5,408 nt of DNA, from the NCBI GenBank assembly GCA_017557475.1, contig JAFYYO010000118.1, positions 1 through 5,408 on the forward strand. The letters are read 5' to 3'. This document shows, piece after piece, positions 5,332 to 5,408 of the stretch. The DNA comes from Bacteroidaceae bacterium (lineage in GTDB: Bacteria; Bacteroidota; Bacteroidia; Bacteroidales; Bacteroidaceae). Under the pieces are notes generated by a model. That model was not told the origin of the DNA, made no database searches, and was given only the letters and a program-made list of their open reading frames with translations. The position numbers and the translations under genes are program-made. Position 1 is the first letter of the stretch; each line of letters begins with the position of its first letter.

Positions 5332-5408
5332 ATGAAAGGCGAGAAATTAGGCATAAGAAGGACTTTAGCTCTTGAAGCCTCTCGACTCTTGAACAAGAGC
5401 CTCAAGCA
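5332..5408 (+). CDS. N-terminal fragment of an unidentified protein, cut by window edge
   Basis: Only 25 complete codons are visible, from an ATG 4 nt after a -7 promoter box to the right edge with no stop. The residues read MKGEKLGIRRTLALEASRLL then NKSLK: basic and helical in character, with no signal peptide or membrane segment, so the product is probably cytosolic. From memory, the pattern (Lys-rich start, I-R-R-T-L-A-L-E, then a short amphipathic stretch) is reminiscent of the region before the Cys-rich motif in some Bacteroidales radical SAM proteins. No cysteine motif is in the window, so this is only a guess. No Shine-Dalgarno sequence is possible if transcription starts at the predicted site. 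The open frame and promoter placement support a real gene; its function is not determined. Confidence 0.5.
   Translation, partial: MKGEKLGIRRTLALEASRLLNKSLK

Overview
The window looks like chromosomal DNA from a member of the Bacteroidales, most likely a Prevotella-type or Bacteroides-type organism. Reasons: secreted glycoside hydrolases in a tight operon, -7 promoter boxes of the Bacteroidetes form TAnnTTTG, A/T-rich translation starts mostly without Shine-Dalgarno sequences, and roughly balanced G+C in the coding regions. The genus cannot be fixed from this sequence alone.

Left part (1-3486, minus strand): two exported carbohydrate-active enzymes transcribed leftward. A complete family GH36 alpha-galactosidase (3486 to 1324) is followed after 4 nt by a family GH43 glycoside hydrolase (1319 leftward) that runs off the left edge. 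They are probably one transcript from a promoter near 3518-3525 and look like part of a plant-polysaccharide or oligosaccharide utilisation locus. No SusC/SusD, regulator or sulfatase gene lies within the window.

Middle (3487-4532): a compact divergent promoter region drives the GH36-GH43 operon leftward and a membrane acyltransferase (acyltransferase-3 type, 309 aa) rightward. The two -7 regions form a 15-bp inverted repeat with one mismatch. The 30 bp between them is filled by four 7-bp tandem repeats and two T residues.

Right part (4533-5408, plus strand): a small heat-shock protein of the Hsp20 family (141 aa) has a strong AGGAGG ribosome binding site and a sigma-54-like -24/-12 promoter, and ends at a clear intrinsic terminator with a UUCG loop. 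A 205-nt non-coding stretch follows, holding three perfect copies of a 14-bp motif at 22-bp spacing, each ending in TATCTTTG. Next comes a Bacteroidetes-type -7 box only 4 nt before the ATG of a gene that runs off the right edge (25 codons visible).

The left operon is for extracellular or periplasmic sugar release, the acyltransferase probably acylates a cell-envelope glycan or sugar, and Hsp20 is a cytosolic holdase. Apart from the shared divergent promoter region, nothing ties these genes into one new system. The most unusual features are regulatory: the mirror-image divergent promoter with its heptamer array, the sigma-54-like hsp20 promoter, and the 22-bp repeat array.
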